Below, one piece after another: positions 29,210 to 38,816 of a DNA stretch of 64,000 nt. The translations under genes were made by a program, and so were the position numbers. The stretch's first letter is position 1; each line of letters opens with the position of its first letter. Source of the DNA: Affinundibacterium nitidum (GTDB lineage Bacteria > Pseudomonadota > Gammaproteobacteria > Burkholderiales > Burkholderiaceae_D); assembly GCF_014284155.1 (NCBI RefSeq), contig NZ_JACOFZ010000011.1:19490-83489 (forward strand). Reading direction: 5' to 3'. The notes under the pieces were generated by a model that saw only the letters and a program-made list of their open reading frames with translations, had not been told where the DNA came from and searched no databases.

Positions 29210-31714
29210 CTATTGGGCTGGTGTCACCGTCCAGGTATCGTCAACTTGCCGATTCTTTCGCGTTGATGTCTCACTTCCAGGTAACCAAGAACGAATATAT
29301 TCGCCTTTAACGCCTTGGGCTGACACTGTTACCTTTAAGTGCCCTGAGCTACTTTGAATTACGCCTGAATCGTAGTGGTATTCTTTCGCGAGGTTGGCAC
29401 CACTTGTGTTGTTGGCCGCGCTCGGTTGCGGTACTTCTTGATAAATAACACCATCTAGAATTTGTCTAGCGTAAACATGATCGTGTCCATGAAACACTGC
29501 AGTCACTCTGTTGTTGACTAGTAGTTTGTGGATAGGCATGCTCCAACCGGGACGTTTGACGTCAAAGCCATAGCTACCATCTGTGTTCTTTCCACCCCAT
29601 TCATAAAATGATGCGGCTTCAATTCCTCCACGCATTTGGCCATCGAGCCCTCCCACGAGATTGTGTAAAAAGACGAATTTGTATTTTGCGGAACTTTTAC
29701 TTAAGGTATCTGATAGCCATTGATATTGAGTGCTTCCCAAAGTCATATTCCAAGCATCCTTACTTGCTTGTGCTTTTGTATTCCAATAAGGGTCGAGAAC
29801 AATGAAAAGCGCATCGCCCCATTGCCACGCATACCAAGACGCACGTTGTCCAGTTAATTGATTCAGCTCGGGATCGCCACTGTAGAATTTATTCGGCAGA
29901 GGATTCGCGTAATATTTTTGTCTCGCGAGGCTTGCCCAAACAGCGATATTGTTTGCAGAGCCGTTATAGAGCCAACCTAATTCGCCTTCATGATTCCCAT
30001 TGGCAAGGAATAAGGGGGTTGAATGAGTGATGCGACCAAAATGCTGGCGTTCATAAACATAACGGTCATTCACCATGCTCTGACTGGTTGCCATCGCCAC
30101 GACAGCGTCAAACGGCCCCATATGTTTCTCCGTCATAAAAGTATCGCCAAGATCGATGTGAAAATCTGGCTTGTCGAGGAGGATATTGTCGAGTGTTCGC
30201 TGGTACTGAGATAAATTTGAGTTTTCATCAAGATGGGAGTCCGCTTGAATCGTAAAACTAAACGTGTCTCCAAACGATCTTGAGGTATGAAAGTCGTAGA
30301 TTTTTGAGCTGGTCGCTGTGTTGGTCGCGGTACTTTGATAATTCACCATGTAATAAATAGAAGTGTTTGCAATTAAATTATCAAGTTGAAATTCGAGAGG
30401 GACGCCAGCGAGCAAAGCTTTCGTGGGCGTTTGATTAGATAACGCGTTCGGGCTTGTTCCGTAGTTGATAGAAACGAAACCTGCTTGTGAACTCGAAAGC
30501 AACTTGATTCTGACGCTTGAATCAGTCGGTGCACCCAACACAATATCGCCGCTGTATGGTGGGGATGCAATTCCTGTTCCAGTCACAATATTTAAAGTTG
30601 TTGAAGGCGAACTCTGCCCGAAACTATTGCTTGCGGTGAGTGAACACAGATAACTTTGATTGGCGCTTAAGCTGCCGATTACCAATGGACTTGTAGTGCC
30701 TTTGACATTAAGAGTAGACGTGCCGCTAGAACAACTTGCACTGTATTCAAGAATTGGGCTGCCGCCATCGCTGAGCGGCAAATCAAAGCTAAATGAAATG
30801 CTGGAACTAGTGTTTGTACTGGTGATATTGCGGGGTGACTCTGGCGCGGTCACACTTAAATCGAAAGTGAGATCTTTGATGCCGATGAGTGACATCGCTC
30901 TGGTCGTGTCGTTGGGCGTAATCGCATTGGCAATTGCGATCGTGCGGGTAATGTTGTCGCTAGGATTCGAATAGCTAATGCCTTGAGCTACGGCGAAAAA
31001 TTGAGCAACTTGTATCTTATTGTTGAGTAAAGTATTGACCCAGCCGACACTGGGGTCATTTGCTAGACTTCTTGCCGAGGCCAACATCGCAATCACAAGT
31101 GATGTTCTCGTTTGTCGACCACTTGCAATATCACTTGTCCAATAGGTGACTTCAGCGTCCGAAGGCGCAGTGCTGCCACTCCGACCGAGCACATTCTTAT
31201 ATACAATCCTCACAAAGTCAGCGTTGCTCATGTCTTTGCTGTAACCAGTCAGTTCCGGATAAAGCAGTCCCGCTTGATAAAAGCTGTCGGCGATCTGAGA
31301 AATAGATTTTCCATTGATCAGTTGGTCCATCCAATAAGCTAGACCTTCGGAGTCTGGAATGCGGTTGAAATAGGCGACATATAATTCGATCAATGCTTGT
31401 GTCTGCGCTTTTGAAACCTTTTGTAACTGATTCGCGATCCCAAGATTAACCCGCAGGTCGCTAAAAACCAATGTACTTGCGTTACTAACGTCACTAAGCC
31501 CTTCATTGCCGATCGCATCATTCAGTGTAGTATTGTTTTGTTTGCGCGTGATCGTAAAATTATTCCGACCTCCTGTCAGCGTTATGGTGTTGTTGATTAC
31601 CGGAGGAGGTGCAATCAGCACATCCGATTGAGTGACATTGTTCTGAGACCCACCGCATCCTGTGAGGCCGATGCAGATCATGAAAATGGATTGTAATGTA
31701 GCAGTGATCTTCAC
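29210..31714 (-). CDS. Lipoprotein: DUF4214 + FN3 + purple-acid-phosphatase-like phosphoesterase (intact)
   Basis: A predicted lipoprotein of 834 residues (lipobox LTGC, Cys20; GTG start at 31714 with GGAG seven bases before). A DUF4214 module (LIELYVAYFNRIPDSEGLAY, VYKNVLGRSG) is followed by FN3, then a PAP-type N-terminal beta domain (SGDIVLGAPTDSSVRIKLL) and a calcineurin-like metallophosphoesterase from about residue 484. All metal-site blocks are present: QADSHLD, LGDTF, NGNHE, FLHN and FHGHDH. An active, surface-attached phosphomonoesterase or diesterase is likely. It is flanked by an interrupted paralogue upstream and the PEBP-YHYH lipoprotein downstream, with short gaps. Confidence 0.88.
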   Translation of the reverse strand: MKITATLQSIFMICIGLTGCGGSQNNVTQSDVLIAPPPVINNTITLTGGRNNFTITRKQNNTTLNDAIGNEGLSDVSNASTLVFSDLRVNLGIANQLQKVSKAQTQALIELYVAYFNRIPDSEGLAYWMDQLINGKSISQIADSFYQAGLLYPELTGYSKDMSNADFVRIVYKNVLGRSGSTAPSDAEVTYWTSDIASGRQTRTSLVIAMLASARSLANDPSVGWVNTLLNNKIQVAQFFAVAQGISYSNPSDNITRTIAIANAITPNDTTRAMSLIGIKDLTFDLSVTAPESPRNITSTNTSSSISFSFDLPLSDGGSPILEYSASCSSGTSTLNVKGTTSPLVIGSLSANQSYLCSLTASNSFGQSSPSTTLNIVTGTGIASPPYSGDIVLGAPTDSSVRIKLLSSSQAGFVSINYGTSPNALSNQTPTKALLAGVPLEFQLDNLIANTSIYYMVNYQSTATNTATSSKIYDFHTSRSFGDTFSFTIQADSHLDENSNLSQYQRTLDNILLDKPDFHIDLGDTFMTEKHMGPFDAVVAMATSQSMVNDRYVYERQHFGRITHSTPLFLANGNHEGELGWLYNGSANNIAVWASLARQKYYANPLPNKFYSGDPELNQLTGQRASWYAWQWGDALFIVLDPYWNTKAQASKDAWNMTLGSTQYQWLSDTLSKSSAKYKFVFLHNLVGGLDGQMRGGIEAASFYEWGGKNTDGSYGFDVKRPGWSMPIHKLLVNNRVTAVFHGHDHVYARQILDGVIYQEVPQPSAANNTSGANLAKEYHYDSGVIQSSSGHLKVTVSAQGVKGEYIRSWLPGSETSTRKNRQVDDTWTVTPAQ

Positions 31715-31741
31715 GAATGTGCTCCGTTGTCTCAAGAAGGG

Positions 31742-34237
31742 TTAAGGTATTGTGTAACTAAAGACGGGTGTTCCATTGACCTTGCCTGGGCCTTCGTCCT
31801 TAGGTAAGTAAGTTCGCACATATTCGACCTTGACGCCCGTTGGCTCTACTCGAACACGTGTATATCCGGTGCTTGGAAAGCGTTCCCCAGTTAGGTATGC
31901 ATCTGAATTCCACAATGCGTAATTTGGATCAGCTGGTTCTGAGAGGCTTTGGTAGGTGACACCATCCAATTGTTGATGAACCCAAATGTGGTCATGACCT
32001 TGGAAAAAAATGGTGACTTTGTTCGCCACCATCAGTTGGTGAATGGGAAGGTTCCATTTCGGACGTAGCGCAGCAAACTCACTCACGCCTTTCGCATTTT
32101 TTCCACCCCATTCCCAGAGCCCCGCGAGCTCGACACCGCCACGCCCAGTTCCCATTACATGGTGGGCAAAAACAAATTTATATTTTGATTTACTCTTTTC
32201 GAGCGTTTCTTTTAGCCATAGATACTGCTCATCACCATGTGTGACATCCCACATGTTCGTACGCTTGGGATCGCCACCAAAGACATTGTCAACCGCAACC
32301 GGTGAAGCCCAATAAGGATCGATTACCACAAATAAAGCATCCCCCCAAGTCCAGGCATAGTAGTTTCTGAGTAGACCTATAAAGGGCACAATTTCCTTAT
32401 TACCTGAATAGAAGTAATCTGGAGCAGGTTGTGAGTAATGGCTGTTACGTGCATTCTGTGCCCACACAGCGATATTCTCAGGTGTGCCGTTTAGGTTGAA
32501 ACGCGCTGCTTGCTCATGATTACCGTTCACAAGAAAAACAGGTGAAGAGGTGCCGATAAGCCCGAGATAGGGGCGCTGAATCGTATAGCGTTCAGTCACT
32601 TTCGTCGCGTTGATGGTCTTGGGATCAAGTGTATCGACACTGAAATCATCGCCAAGTAAAAGATAGAAATCTGGTTTGTCCGCTGCCACCGTTTGTAGCG
32701 TGCGGGTATACAAGGCGCTGTCAAATTGAGATTTTTCTCGTTCTGGATGAGAGTCGCCCTGTAAGGCAAATGTAAATGCTTGACCGGGGGATCTCGCTGA
32801 CTGAAATGAATATTCGATTGTTGGGCCCGAGCCAATATTGTTTGAAGCCTGGAAGTCGAGTCGATAGAAGTAACGCGTATCCGCGTTGAGACCTGTCAGT
32901 ATTAGTTCGACTGGTGTATTCGCACTCAAATTTACGCGTTCGGTTTGCTTTTCGTATTGCCCTGGATTGCGGCCATAACGTATTGATACTGTGCCTGTCT
33001 GTGAAGTGGAGAAAATATTTGCTTTAATCGATGTATCGGTTGGGGAGCCGAGAACGATATTCCCTGAGAAATTTCCCAGTGCTACTTCGGCGGCTGGATT
33101 GATGGTCACGTTAGTAGACGCATTACTGCTAGCAAAAGCGGTGTTGGTATAGACTTGGCAAGTGTAGCTCTTCCCATTGCTTAGACCGTTGATCGATATA
33201 GGACTCGTGCTACCGACACTAGATAAATTCTCGGTGCCAGCATTGCACTTGATCGTGTAATTGAGAATGGAAAGTCCACCGGAATTTGTAGGAGCATTAA
33301 AGTAAACGCCACCACCATTATTATTTGAGAATGTACTGATTACTTGCGGTGCCGCTGGCACCGTTGCGAGCAGATTGAAATTTGCGTCTTTTACGTTGAA
33401 AGAATCGATAGCTTGAGTGATGTCGCTTGAACTAATTAGCGCCGAGATTGTGCTGAAGCGGCTGATATTATCGGTCGAATTGAGGTAGCTGACGCCTTGT
33501 TCGAGCGCAGCGTAGCGTCCCATCTTTACTTTATTATTGAGTAGTTGCGCCACCCATCCGAAATTGGCGTCACCTGCAAACGTCTTCGCAGAGGCAAGCA
33601 TGCTGGCCACAAGTGAACTTTTCGTTTGACGTCCCGATGTTAGATCATTGACCCAATATTGAATTTCTTCAATGCTCGGTGCTGTACTGCCGGTTCTCCC
33701 TAATACGTTTTTATAAATAATGCGGACGAAATCTGCCGAGCTGAGTGTACTAGAGTAGCCAGTGAGTTCCGGAAATAAGGCACCAGCAGAGTAGAAACTG
33801 TCCGCGATCTGAGGAATCGTTTTTCCAGATTTGAGTTCTCCAATCCAATATGCCATTCCGTCTGAATCTGGTAGTCGGTTGAAGAAAGCAATATATAGTT
33901 CAACGAGGTTGTCGATGTCGGCACCGGAGACGGTAGGTACGAGGGCAGCGATTGTTAAGTTGACGCTCAAGTCGCTAAACACCAATTTGCTCGCATTGCT
34001 AGCGTCAGTGCTTCCATCACCGCCAACCAAGTCAATGACTTGGATTGAGTTGGTAGCTCGGTTGATTTGATAGTTTTGGCGTGGGCCATTAAATCAAATA
34101 ACACCATTTTCAATTGGCGGAGCAGAAAGTGCAATTTTTGCAGGTGTGCTGGCATTCTGTCTGTCGTCATTGCCGCATCCAAACAATAGAATGCTTAGAT
34201 ACATTGACAGGGTGATTGTAATTAGTCGTTTTATCAT
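31742..34237 (-). pseudogene. Lipoprotein: DUF4214 + PAP-like phosphoesterase, interrupted by in-frame TGA
   Basis: Reading from ATG 34237 gives a lipoprotein N-terminus (MIKRLITITLSMYLSILLFG then Cys21), then an in-frame TGA at codon 48 (34094-34096), after which the same frame continues for about 780 codons: DUF4214 (LVELYIAFFNRLPDSDGMAY), FN3, PAP N-domain and a phosphoesterase with every metal block intact (QGDSHPE, LGDDF, NGNHE, FAHH, FQGHDH). The region around the stop aligns with the two paralogues without indel. A TTG at 34030 could start a shorter product but it would lack the signal. So this is a recent nonsense allele, a read-through gene or a base-call error. It starts 12 bases after the histidine kinase gene. 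Confidence 0.8.
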
Positions 34238-34249
34238 CGGAAGTGCCAT

Positions 34250-35653
34250 TCAATTGATTGTTGTGTTCAGAGGCAAGGTTAGATGCAGTTGGACAACATC
34301 CAACGAGCTCTCTTCGAGGCGTAGCAGTCCTTTGTGAGCCCTTGCAATTTCAAGCGCCACATTTAGGCCAAGGCCCGTACCATCAATATGTCGCGTGCGG
34401 GCAGGGTCACCACGATAGAAGCTATCGAAGAATCGTGATCGCTGGTTAAGATCGATGGGACTGCAAATGTTGGTAATGCGCAGTTCGAATTGGTGCTTGT
34501 CAACTTTGACGAAAAGATCGATCACCGTACCCTCGATAGCATATTTCACGGCATTGCTTAAAAGATTTGTGAGCAGCTGCCGAATTAACACTTCATCCGC
34601 GTTGATTAAGATATGTTGGGGAGATCTTAAGTGGATGTGCTTTTTTGCGGCTAACATTTCCATATCGCCTGTTAATTCTTTGAGCATGTCGCTGATATCG
34701 AATTCCGATCTTTCGAGGATGAGATTTCCGCTTTCTGCCTGCGCCAAGAAAAGCAGGCGTTTCGTGATGTGCGTCAAACGTGTGACCTCATCAAGCATCT
34801 GAGATTGTTCCTGTTGAACGATACTGTTAGTGGTTTGGTTGAGCGATTTCTCTAGCTTTCCCTGAAGGATTGTGAGCGGTGTTCGCAACTCATGTGCGGC
34901 ATTAGAGGCGAAGCGAGATGCCTGATGAAAACTTCGCTCAAGCCTTTCGAGCATGTCGTTGTACGAATCAATAAATCCTCTAAATTCAATATATTCATTT
35001 TCAGGATTGAGCCGTAAATGAAGTTCATTTTTGTCTATTCTGTTCATCGCCTCAGTGATGGTGTAGAGCGGTTGAGTGACAAGCTTGGTTAGTGCCCATG
35101 CTGCCAACACACTACAGAATAGATAAACAGGAATTAAAATTTTGAAGGCGCGTCGCAGTGAAGCATTAATTTCGTTAAGTGCGGAATTTTTCTTGACAAT
35201 GAGCGCTGCGACAAATCGATCGTTTGCGAGTTGAGCACGGACCCATAGCTCATTCGATGTGCTCAAAGTATCGAGCTGGCAGCGATCCTTCTGCGCTGAA
35301 GCTGACGCTTCAGGTTGCTTGGAAATACGATTGAGCAGACTGAACTCGTTAGGCCAGTTTGACGTTCGAATTTGGTTTTTTGAAGGTTCTGAGTTGATGT
35401 CGTTGACGGTGAATGCGAGATCGCTCTTTTCTGCTAAGTGCAGTTTTTGTGCCATATCGCTCCAAATTTTCAAACTTTGATCGTAATCAATTGGGTTTTT
35501 TGTCAGTCGTTTGATTTCCATACACATACGATTTTCTACACGGCCAGATTCATACTGAGTCAGACTCTGTGTACCAACAACCAAAGCTAGAATGAGAAGT
35601 AACGATGCTCCGAGAATCGCACTAATGAATATCTTAACTCGATAACTCTTCAT
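34250..35653 (-). CDS. Sensor histidine kinase (OmpR-partner type)
   Basis: An inner-membrane kinase of 467 residues. Membrane segments lie at about 8-27 and 171-190 with a periplasmic domain of about 140 residues between them. A HAMP region follows, then the DHp box with His254 (SNAAHELRTPL) and a HATPase domain (N-box LLTNLLSNAVKYA, GTGLGLNVALEIA). The ATG at 35653 overlaps the regulator stop codon (ATGA) and has AGAGGGGA before it; longer starts would run inside the regulator gene. It probably senses a periplasmic signal for the lipoprotein genes that follow it 12 bases later. The periplasmic domain is not one I recognise. Confidence 0.92.
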   Translation of the reverse strand: MKSYRVKIFISAILGASLLLILALVVGTQSLTQYESGRVENRMCMEIKRLTKNPIDYDQSLKIWSDMAQKLHLAEKSDLAFTVNDINSEPSKNQIRTSNWPNEFSLLNRISKQPEASASAQKDRCQLDTLSTSNELWVRAQLANDRFVAALIVKKNSALNEINASLRRAFKILIPVYLFCSVLAAWALTKLVTQPLYTITEAMNRIDKNELHLRLNPENEYIEFRGFIDSYNDMLERLERSFHQASRFASNAAHELRTPLTILQGKLEKSLNQTTNSIVQQEQSQMLDEVTRLTHITKRLLFLAQAESGNLILERSEFDISDMLKELTGDMEMLAAKKHIHLRSPQHILINADEVLIRQLLTNLLSNAVKYAIEGTVIDLFVKVDKHQFELRITNICSPIDLNQRSRFFDSFYRGDPARTRHIDGTGLGLNVALEIARAHKGLLRLEESSLDVVQLHLTLPLNTTIN

Positions 35654-36345
35654 AAATTTTCCCCTCTCGGTGGACGAAAGCGGTAGCCCGCGCCTCGTAC
35701 CGCTTCGATGATGGAAAAATTGGATTCGGAATCGATGCTGGCGATTTTGTCGCGAATACGCTTTACACAGACATCGACAATATTGGTGCTGGGATCGAAG
35801 TCGTATCCCCAAACATGCTCTAATATCTGTCCACGCGTAAAAATTTTTCCAGGGGAGCGCATTAAATACTCAAGTAAGTTGAATTCTCGGCTACTGAGAT
35901 CGATTTTGACGGTATTGGCAAAGGCCTGACGGTTAATCCTATCAAGTTTGAAATCACCAACGCTAATGATGTATTCCCTTTCGCCAGATATGCGGCGAGC
36001 GATAGCCTTTATACGGGCATCCAATTCTTCAACAAAAAATGGCTTTGCTAAGTAGTCATCGGCGCCTAAGTTCAGACCATCGACTCGATCCTTAAGTTGA
36101 TTGCGGGCAGTGAGCAGGATTGTTGGAGTTGAGTTTCCAGCATTCCTCAATTCTTGAAGTATGCTGAGCCCATCTTTCCCAGGTAGCATAATGTCAAAGA
36201 TGTGGAGGTCGAAAGTGCTTCGAAGCGCTGTCGTTAGGGCTTCTAAACCGTCTGCGATATGAGTTACCACATAGCCACGTTCCGTTAGTCCTGACGTGAC
36301 GATATCTGCGATCTTTATTTCATCTTCAACAAGTAGTATTTGCAC
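35650..36345 (-). CDS. OmpR/PhoB-type response regulator
   Basis: A DNA-binding regulator of 231 residues. The receiver domain has the acidic pair E7-D8, the phospho-acceptor D51 (HIFDIMLPGKDG) and the conserved Lys in YLAKPF. The C-terminal winged helix is of OmpR type (SSREFNLLEYLM, ILEHVWGYDFDPSTNIVDVCVKRIRDKI, VRGAGYRF). A GTG start at 36345, with AAGGGG upstream, fits the family better than the longer frame. It is translationally coupled to the kinase gene. It is likely to regulate the downstream lipoprotein genes and itself, since it heads the run. Confidence 0.93.
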   Translation of the reverse strand: MQILLVEDEIKIADIVTSGLTERGYVVTHIADGLEALTTALRSTFDLHIFDIMLPGKDGLSILQELRNAGNSTPTILLTARNQLKDRVDGLNLGADDYLAKPFFVEELDARIKAIARRISGEREYIISVGDFKLDRINRQAFANTVKIDLSSREFNLLEYLMRSPGKIFTRGQILEHVWGYDFDPSTNIVDVCVKRIRDKIASIDSESNFSIIEAVRGAGYRFRPPRGENL

Positions 36346-36673
36346 GATTTGCCCCTTGTGTTCAAACTGAATTTTAGGTGGTATCGCAGAGGTGCAAAAT
36401 GACATTTCTGTCATTCATGTGACTAAATGTAAGTGTTCTGGCTAGGTCCTTTCGTGAAACTTACAGATCAACAAAGATGACTGTTGACTGGATCACGAGA
36501 GAATTGAAGTTATTTTTTTACAATCGAACTTCCAAGGTGCACACAATACGGTGCTCTTTTGTGAAATTCAAAACCGATGATGGGAGTTTGAGAAATGCAG
36601 GAATAATGGTATTGCTATACCCCCATTTGACTGCGTTCTTAATTGAAGCCAAATGGGAAATTGTCACAAACAC
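36346..36673 (-). promoter_or_regulatory. Regulatory region before the two-component / lipoprotein run
   Basis: This 328-base gap has no convincing gene. On the minus strand a promoter-like pair TTGAAT (36571-36566), N17, TATTGT (36548-36543) is present. Closer to the start are two inverted repeats: TGTAAGT (36428-36434) with ACTTACA (36459-36465), and AATGACA (36398-36404) with TGTCATT (36409-36415). They are candidate binding sites of the response regulator. A third ACTTACA lies at 36672-36678. Confidence 0.4.
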
Positions 36674-37432
36674 TTACATTTGTTTAAAAAGGTGGACGAA
36701 GCTTCGACTCACTTCTAATTTCTCAGTTAACCCTTTGATTTGAACTAGGTGGCGCCCGCGCATATCGCGGACGACGCCAGAAATGGCTTTTGAATTGACT
36801 AATGTCGAACGGTGAATCTGCCAAAAAAGGTGTGGATCTAACTCGTCAGCGAGATCTCGAACGGGCTTGCGAATTAATGCTTCATAAGTGGCTGTTTGCA
36901 CGCGCGTATATTTCTCATCAGATTGAAAGAAAAGAATATCCTCAACTGGGATAAGGCGCAGCTCTTGTCCGATCGAAGCCTGAATCCATTGTAAATAATT
37001 AGGTTTCGGCGCAATACCAAGCTGTTTTGCAAGTTGAGCGAGCATATTGCTCATATCGTTGGGCTCTGTAGCACTTTGCAGTCGCGCCTTTAGGCGTTCA
37101 ACAGTTTTGCCAAGTCTCTCAGGATCTGCTGGTTTCAACACGTAGTCGACTGCTCCTTGATCGAACGCTTCGACAGCATATTGGTCGTAGGCCGTGATGA
37201 AGACAATATGTGCTTTACTGCCAATGTCTCTGGCGGCTTCGAGACCGGTCTTTGCCGGCATTCTGATATCTAGGAATGCCAGGTCAGGTTTATGTTGTTC
37301 GACCATTTGCACTGCTTCTTCTCCATTTTTTGCTTCATCGAGAATTTGTAATTCGGGCCAGACTTGTTCGAGACGAGATCTTAATTGATCTCGCATTAGT
37401 CTTTCGTCGTCAGCGATAATTGCGGTTGGCAT
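36674..37432 (-). CDS. LytTR-type response regulator (AlgR/LytR family)
   Basis: A cytoplasmic regulator of 252 residues. The receiver domain has D8, D9, phospho-acceptor D55 (LAFLDIRMPAKTG) and Lys in VLKPAD. The C-terminal LytTR DNA-binding domain shows RLIPVEDILFFQSDEKYTRV and DPHLFWQIHRSTLVNSKAI. It follows the LytS-type kinase gene by 55 bases, forming a second two-component pair distinct from the OmpR-type pair. Target genes are unknown. Confidence 0.93.
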   Translation of the reverse strand: MPTAIIADDERLMRDQLRSRLEQVWPELQILDEAKNGEEAVQMVEQHKPDLAFLDIRMPAKTGLEAARDIGSKAHIVFITAYDQYAVEAFDQGAVDYVLKPADPERLGKTVERLKARLQSATEPNDMSNMLAQLAKQLGIAPKPNYLQWIQASIGQELRLIPVEDILFFQSDEKYTRVQTATYEALIRKPVRDLADELDPHLFWQIHRSTLVNSKAISGVVRDMRGRHLVQIKGLTEKLEVSRSFVHLFKQM

Positions 37433-37487
37433 ATTCTTCCTTTAATCGTCTTGTTGATATTTTGAAATGATCTTAACTTTCTTTTTT

Positions 37488-38816
37488 TTATTTGGCAATT
37501 TCGAAAGGAATTTCGATTGCAACACATACGCCTGACGGTTGGTTTGCTGTAATGATCAATTGTGCGTTATCTTTGTAAATTAGCTTTAGCCGTTCTTTGA
37601 TGTTTTGCAAACCTAAACCCGTCCCATTACTCGGCACCGCACCGAAGCCTAAGCCATCGTCCTTGACAGTAACACGCAATTTTTCCCCCAGAATTTCAGC
37701 TCTAAATTGCAGTGTTCCACCTTCTGCCTTTACCTCTAGCCCATGTTTAATCGCATTCTCAACAACAGATTGCAGCATCATTGGGGGGAACGATGCAGAC
37801 CGTAAATTTTCCGGCATGATGAAGTCGATATTTAAACGTTCTTCCATTCGCATCTTGATTAATTGCAGATAGGACTTCACGATATCAGCTTCACGCCCTA
37901 AATTTGTCTTTGCAGCGTTCTCACGCATTTGTGGAAGTACGGCTCTTAGATATGAAATGAGACTGCGCTGCATCGCTGCAGCCCTCGGAGGATCTGTTTC
38001 AATCAAATACTCAACGGATGCTAAAGTATTGAACAGAAAATGCGGCTCAACTTGTGCTTGCATCATCTGCATTTGAGCTTCGCTCACTTGACGCAACAGT
38101 GCTTCACGTTCAGCAGCGGCATTCGCGACTTTGGCTTGTTCTTCTGCACGTACTTTTCCGCCCATCAGTGCTTTCATGCCAAACAGGCCAAAGACCAAAA
38201 GGGCGATGAAATTTTTAAACCATTTAGAAGATTTTGTTTTCTCTTCGGTCGTCGCTTCTTCAGCTGCGTCCGCTTTTGCTTTGTCTAACTCGGCCTGAAT
38301 TTCTTTCGCTAATTCTTTGGGAAGTCGAATGTGAACGTCGTCTTTACCGATCGTGATCCCAGGAAGTGAATTGCTGTTTGCTTCCTTCTTTTTGCTTTCA
38401 TCGACAGCACCTTCAATTTTTTCCTTTATTTTTTCAGCTTGTTCGTCCACAACTTCCCAGCCATCGCCATTGATCTCGACACGCTTTCCAGACGCCATGT
38501 GCTCCGGTTTCTTTATACGTATTCCTGTGTTGTCGATTTCAAAGTTCGCGTCATCGGTTTTTATCGTGCGCTTTGCAGAATCCTCTTTTTGGGCGCGTTT
38601 CTTTGACGTAGATTTATGTTGACTCGTCGTTGATTCGTTTGGTGAGAGTGCATCTTGAATAATGTCGCCAGAAATGAAGAGCAAGATTGCGAAAAGGAAG
38701 AACTTCCACCACGAGAGCTTTCCAACCCAGGTGGCAGTCTTATCAAAGGCTATACTCAGTCCTGCTAGAACTTGACTAGCGAACAACTTCAATTTGGCGA
38801 GTGTTTGTGGATCCAT
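37488..38816 (-). CDS. LytS/YehU-type sensor histidine kinase with unusual extracytoplasmic insert
   Basis: A 442-residue kinase of the His_kinase/HATPase type. Two membrane segments (about 37-53 and 199-219) bracket a highly charged, Lys/Glu-rich insert of about 145 residues that contains two related motifs, FEIDNTGIRIKK and ITIGKDDVHIRLPK. A short coiled coil precedes the phospho-acceptor H259 (QAQVEPHFLFNTLASVEYL); the ATPase domain has VVENAIKHGLE and GTGLGLQNIKERL. It is unlike the multi-membrane LytS sensor; the insert is probably the sensing part, with unknown ligand. It precedes the LytTR regulator and must be its partner. Confidence 0.9.
   Translation of the reverse strand: MDPQTLAKLKLFASQVLAGLSIAFDKTATWVGKLSWWKFFLFAILLFISGDIIQDALSPNESTTSQHKSTSKKRAQKEDSAKRTIKTDDANFEIDNTGIRIKKPEHMASGKRVEINGDGWEVVDEQAEKIKEKIEGAVDESKKKEANSNSLPGITIGKDDVHIRLPKELAKEIQAELDKAKADAAEEATTEEKTKSSKWFKNFIALLVFGLFGMKALMGGKVRAEEQAKVANAAAEREALLRQVSEAQMQMMQAQVEPHFLFNTLASVEYLIETDPPRAAAMQRSLISYLRAVLPQMRENAAKTNLGREADIVKSYLQLIKMRMEERLNIDFIMPENLRSASFPPMMLQSVVENAIKHGLEVKAEGGTLQFRAEILGEKLRVTVKDDGLGFGAVPSNGTGLGLQNIKERLKLIYKDNAQLIITANQPSGVCVAIEIPFEIAK

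Noticed and set aside
36477-36743. Plus-strand frame of 88 codons in the gap between the two regulators
   Set aside because: It overlaps the end of the LytTR gene in antisense, has no good ribosome binding site and no recognisable feature.
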